This document shows, one piece after another, positions 51,301-57,300 of a DNA stretch of 64,000 nt. Under the pieces are notes generated by a model that made no database searches, was not told the DNA's origin, and worked only from the letters and a program-made list of their open reading frames with translations. The stretch spans positions 194,788,935 to 194,852,934 of the forward strand of contig CP136061.1 of assembly GCA_032622095.1 (NCBI GenBank). The letters run 5' to 3'. Source of the stretch: Siphonodentalium dalli. Its lineage: Eukaryota; Mollusca; Scaphopoda; Gadilida; Siphonodentaliidae. Every line of letters begins with the position of its first letter. Within the stretch, counting starts at the first letter, position 1. Made by a program: the position numbers and the translations under genes.

Positions 51301-54300
51301 CCGGTATCCGCTGGGCCGATTTCCACCATTTTTGGGGTGTTGGTGTTTGACCCCACCTGACCTTGACCTTCAAAATGGTCAATTCAAGGTCAAAGCCCGG
51401 ACGAAGTCGGGTCACCTTCTAGTAGTATATATATATATAAGTGGGTTATAAACCACTGGCTTTCGTTTTCACGGTGTTGTAAATTAGATATATTTCGGAA
51501 TTTATACCTTTGTTGTCCTTTTTAGGGTGGAGTTGTCCTGTTTGATACACCAGGTTTGGGGCGCACATACATGGCTTATCGCCCTTTGTTGTCATTTTTA
51601 GGGGGTTTCCTGTTTGATACATCCAGGGTGGGGCGCGCATAAACATGAATTATCACCCTTTATTGTCTTTTTACAACGGATTTGTCTTGTGTGATACACC
51701 CGAGGTTGGGCCCTGCGTATATAGACATGGCTTATCACCGTTTGTTGTCCTTTTACTGAACGGAGTTGTCCCGTTTGATACACCCGGGGAGCGCCGCGCA
51801 TAAACATGGATTATCGCCCTTTGTTGTCATTTTCAGAACGGAGTTGTCCTGCATGGTTGTCCTGTTTGATACACCCGGTGGGTGCACACATGTCGTATCA
51901 CACTTTGTCGCCCTTTTCACAGCGGAGTTGTCCTGATTGATACACCCGGGGTGGGCGCGGTTTTACCACCCTTTGTTGTCATTTTCAGAGCGGAGTTGTC
52001 CTGGTTGATACACCCGGGGTGGGGCGCGCATAAACATGGGTTATCACCCTTTGTTGTCCTTTTCAGAGCGGTGTTGTCCTTTTCAGAGCGGAGTTGTCCT
52101 GGTTGATATACCCGGGGTGGGGCGCGCATAAACATGGGTTATCACCCTTTGTTGTCATTTTCAGAGCGGAGTTGTCCTGGTTGATACACCCGGGGTGGGG
52201 CGCGCATAAACATGGGTTATCGCCCTTTGTTGTTCTTTTCAGAGCGGAGTTGTCCTGGTTGATACACCCGGGGTGGGCGAAGATGAAAAGATGGATCGTG
52301 TCGTCGGCGACTTCGTGTCTCAAAACAAAATTCATGGATTCATCTACGTCATCATGTCTGATCACGAGGGAGGTGTCCAAGAGGACAGGGTAAGATTAAC
52401 CCTTTATTTACTAAATACTCATTGACGAGTAGTAATTCCTTAAGCCCGCTGCACACGATGCGATATTTGTTGCACGATATTTGTCGCAGACCCTTGCGAC
52501 GACGGTAATATCTGTGTGCGCACACGGTACGATTTTAGTCGTGCAATTTCTGTTTTTACTACGGTAGACCACCGCACACGATGCGATCGGATCGTACGAT
52601 CTGGTTGTTTACTTTCTCGTGAATGCAATGGGTTACCGTATTATTAACGTGGTATATTGGCTATAGGTATAGGTCTATATTTGTATTTATCGCAGATATT
52701 AAATAGTAAATTCCAATAAATATTAATATTACAAGTGTTTGTATTTCTATAGACTTGTAGGCCCTATATATGCCTACCTGATTTACTTCCCCACACAAAT
52801 TCACAATAAGATATTATTTTAAAACCAATTTGCCTCGTCCAGTCCATGCACCTGTATCAATTGTAGTTGTATTCTAGAGGCATGAATGTATTCCGCCGTC
52901 CAAAATATCCCGCTACTCTAACTTTAAGGACACTGAATGGACGTCATGTTGCTGTGAAAGAAAACATGTGATCGCCGCGTGATCAGATTAATAGTTGAAT
53001 CTGATTGGCTACTTCGAATAAATCGTACGACTCGATCGTAGAAAATCAAAATTATTTGATACCTTAATCTGTCGTACGATTTTCCACAGCACACGCTGCG
53101 ATTTGACCCGCAAGGGCCTGCGACAAATATCGTGCAACATTATTATATCGCATCGTGTGCGGCGGCCTTTATGAAATGTGCAGACAATATAGTATTATCT
53201 GAACATTCCTCACAAATGAATAGGAACATTTCTGTTCTTTCTATTATCTGTCGTATATATACATTTATTTTCTGAATACCCCTTCAAATGAACAATATTG
53301 ATAATTCCAATATATATTTTTATAATTGAGTTGGAAAATTCATTTAGAATAGAAAAGGTTAAAGAAAATGGCAGTACTTCTTAAATATAGTGTATCTTTT
53401 CCTGACGAGTTTTATTTTGTTTCTGGTGTATAAAATAAGCGATCTCCCGGAAATGGTCGGAGCGTAGCAATGTGTAGAACTCTATCTTGTTAGGACTCTG
53501 CCTCAAGGCAAAATGACCTTTCAATTCAGATATTTTACTCGCCTACACCAGGAAAGAACTCTTTATTAAACCTTTTTAGACATATGATATACCAAATCTT
53601 AAGTTTTGTGACTTTTGCCAGTGTTATATTCACAGAATTTGAAGTCTTGAAATCTGGTTTTATAAAAAAAAAAATGCTGTTGTATTTGTGGCCTGGAAGA
53701 GATGTGTATATACACAATATCTTTAAATATTAGAGTTCTGCGCATAATGTTATAGAGAACGACAAGGCGGCACCACACCTACGGGAAGAGGTTCATATTA
53801 TTATACTCAACTATAATAATGTTATAGAGAACGACAAGACGGCACCACACTACGGGAAGAGGTTCATATTATTATACTCAACTATAATTATGGACATACT
53901 GCCATACGGAAATGTATAATGCAATAATTGGTGGGACCAGATACTAAGATACCTACGATGCTGGTTGTTTCCTACTTTGAATTTGAAGTCGCAAATGCAT
54001 ATCGTTATTGATGTTTCATTTGCTGAGTTGATAAAATTATCATCTTATATAGTTCGCTGATGTGAATATTTTTTCTAAGTTACATCCTGAGATAAAAGCA
54101 AAAAGATGATAAATTTAATATGGTTTGAATTTTTTTAATTTGAATTAATTGAAATATCATGTGTGTGAATTTGCCTTGTCCTTAAAATTCAAGCATTAGT
54201 TATTTATGTTTCAGTTGCTGAAGTTGATAAAGATGATCATCGATAAACAGACCAAAGATAGGAATAACAACAACGTGATCTCGAAGCACAACTTCAATCC

Positions 54301-57300
54301 GAAGTCAGCCATGTTTGTTTGCAACAGATGGGATCTAGTACCGGACAGCGGACATGTCGCAGTGAAAAAACACGCATTGAAAGGCTTAAAACGTTGCTGG
54401 CCTGAATTTGAAGAATCCCAGCTATATTACTTATCCACTTCCAAAGCTGCAATGCATAGGAATGTAGATCCAAACTACACCACCCAGGACCTATCGAAAC
54501 TTCTACAAGGAATTAAACAACTGTTCTTAAAGTCCCATAACTCGGTTATAATCAAAGGCAACAAGTGAGTTTTTTTTATCCCGAAATAATGATATACACT
54601 TCCCAAGGAATGACTGTAAGAGATGTCATTATCTATGCATATACAGCGACGCCCTTTTAGCTAAAATTTGAGCTATTCGCGGCCATGGATTGGGTCCGTC
54701 CATCAACCATTTCCTTCGGCAAATCCTACACCATCATCCCATCGTCACCAAATTTCGAGTTGACCACTAAATGGGAGCCATCTATTTTGTTAACGAAATT
54801 CATTTAAAAAACATGGCCCCCAACAGCCATATTGGATTTCACATTTAAAGTCATCGGCGCAACCTGTAGCCCATATTTATTGAATTTTTGTTGTTGAAAT
54901 TCTACATGGCCTCCTGCAGCCATCTTGAATTTTACTGTTTCCATAATCTAGATCATTTGGCACACCCTACATGCCCATTCATCATCATCCGACTGTCACC
55001 AAACTTCATATGGATCTTCGAAGTGGCCACTAAATGGGAGCCATCAAATTATTCTAAATTTCTTTAAACCGTAAATCCTTCGACACACCATGCATGCCAC
55101 ATCCCTCATCGGACCGTTACCAAACGTCATATGGATCTTCTTACCTCTTACCAAATTTCGTTGAAAAACATGGCTATCTTAGATTCGAATTTGAATACAT
55201 CACTGCAGCCCACATTTAATGGAGAATTTTTTTGGAAAATTTACAGGAATGTTTATGACCAGTTCAGATGGATACAATCTAAATTGAACGATTTCAATTG
55301 AAAACATGGCCGCCTATAGCCAACTTGGATTTTACTCTCGGCGTGACTAAATACTTCCGCATGCCCTATAATATACAGCCAACACATTTCATCAATCTAA
55401 TCAAACACATCATATAGCTGTTCATGTTTACCTCTTGTATACTTAAACATTTCTGCATTCAGTATGGCCCCATAGACTATAATGCATGGTGACATTACCC
55501 CCACTCCAAGTTGAACTGCAATGTCATTGCCACTTTCATCACACAAAATTCACTCAGTTCAGTATTTCGTTTCGCTTAAAACCTTTATTTAACACCTTTC
55601 TGTACATTTGACAAAGATTTCCCAATTCTTTCACAAATACAAATTTGACTAGCCCTAATGTTTCGTCCCTTATTCGGCCTTGGAAAATTCAGAGAAACAA
55701 AATCCTGTCCATCTCAACTCATTGTTTTTCTTAGTTGGTCATTTATAATTTGTTTTGTAAAAAAAATATATTGGGTTGAGTCTAGACCGACGGATGTTGT
55801 CAAATGCTTGCACAAGGAGTGATACCGTTTCTAAATGCCTCGTAAAATATTTCAAATATGTGACCCGCCATCAAATCCAGTCGTAAGTCGTGATTTTTTT
55901 TACCCTGTGCCAATGCATTCTCTTATATATGCGAGTCGACCATAGGTCGCCTCGCATATATAAGAGAATGCATTGGCCTAACAAGTTTTTACAATTTTAA
56001 TAATTTTTTCTTGTATTCTTTAACAATTTTATAATTTTACCCATACAGAGCCCCAGACAAACATGAGCAGACGACACTCTTCTATATGCTTCTATATATG
56101 TGTGGGGCTCACTGCAGGGTAATGGATGTTTTTTTTATTTTATGTCCTAAAAAATGTAAGAAACATTTATTTAAAAAAAATGATAAAAAATTGTTAGGCC
56201 AATGCATTCTCTTATATATGCGAGGCGACCTATGGTCGACTCGCATATATAAGAGAATGCATTGGCACAGGGTAAAAGAAATCCCGACTTACGACTGGAT
56301 TTGATATGGCGGGTCAAATGTTTGTTTTCATTTCTTTCAGATGGCTGGAGTACTTTCTGCAAAGATCTCTGCATCACCTTAGAACGATCGTGAGACGACA
56401 CAAACTCTCGAAGCTGGACCTGGAGCAAGCGTTTGCTAAAGCGAAACGAAACTTTGATGAACTTAGGAAACGGTCTGACGGGAACATAACGGAGTTGAGG
56501 CGGGTTATTCTCAAAGAAGAGCTGGCTGTCCTAGACCAGTTGTACAAATTTGTGAAATCCCAGAAATTCAAGGAGAAATTAACAACATGGACAAATGCAG
56601 AACTTCCAAAACCAGAGAAAAAAACAAACTGGATATCATTCAAGAAACATATCGATAATATTATTTGGGGTAAAGTGGGTGATATTATCGACGAGTGGGA
56701 GAGAGACGAACAGTATTTCGAGGCCGCCAATGAAAGACTAGTTTGTGAAACAAAAGTACGGTTCGCTTTGTTGGAAGATCAGTTAAGTAGCATAGAATCT
56801 GATATTCGGGACGACGATTCATTAAGCGACGGAGGGACTGGTGGAAAGAACTCTAAGTTTGGTAGAAAAAGTACTGTAGTGACATTTGGCGTTGGTAAAA
56901 GTGTTATTCTAAATCGGGAAGAATTCACGCCTCCTGCAGTCTTACCTCTAAAAATCCTGTCGTTCTTATCAAAAGGACTGGCGAAGAAAGTCGCTTTAAG
57001 CGGCCAGTCTGTTTTTAATAAAAATCCATTGACTTACGTCACCGACAGGAGCCAAAAGACAATCGAACTCTTGCGCAAACATGCACATGACAGTGACCTA
57101 GATTCAAATACATTGCGGCAGATTACTCGAGATTATATGGTTCGACCTTATTTCTATCTAGATGCTTTGGAGAAAAGCATCCCTACATTAATCGCCTCAA
57201 ACATTAACCTCATGGATCAAGTTATTCTAAGATCCACGCAGTGTGAAGATGAAAAGGATATCTATGAACGGATCTACTCCCAATTCGAATCTGTTCGAGA

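Larger units (their letters stand above)
46396..52242 (+). other. Intron 3 of the GTPase gene
   Basis: 5.8 kb between GTGAGT and TTTTCAG. Nearly all of it is mobile or repeated DNA: a LINE 3' remnant (46580-48185), three head-to-tail Helitrons (48326-51422) and a minisatellite derived from the exon 4 boundary (51479-52242). Confidence 0.8.
52390..54214 (+). other. Intron 4 of the GTPase gene
   Basis: 1.8 kb between GTAAGA and ATGTTTCAG. Holds a TIR element at 52443-53168 and a 70-bp direct duplication at 53749-53890. The rest is AT-rich and featureless. Confidence 0.8.
54565..56340 (+). other. Intron 5 of the GTPase gene
   Basis: 1.8 kb between GTGAGT and TTTCTTTCAG. Holds diverged copies of a dispersed 'aagatggc' repeat (54700-55350, minus orientation) and an inverted-repeat element (55862-56315) that stops 25 bp before the acceptor. 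Confidence 0.8.
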
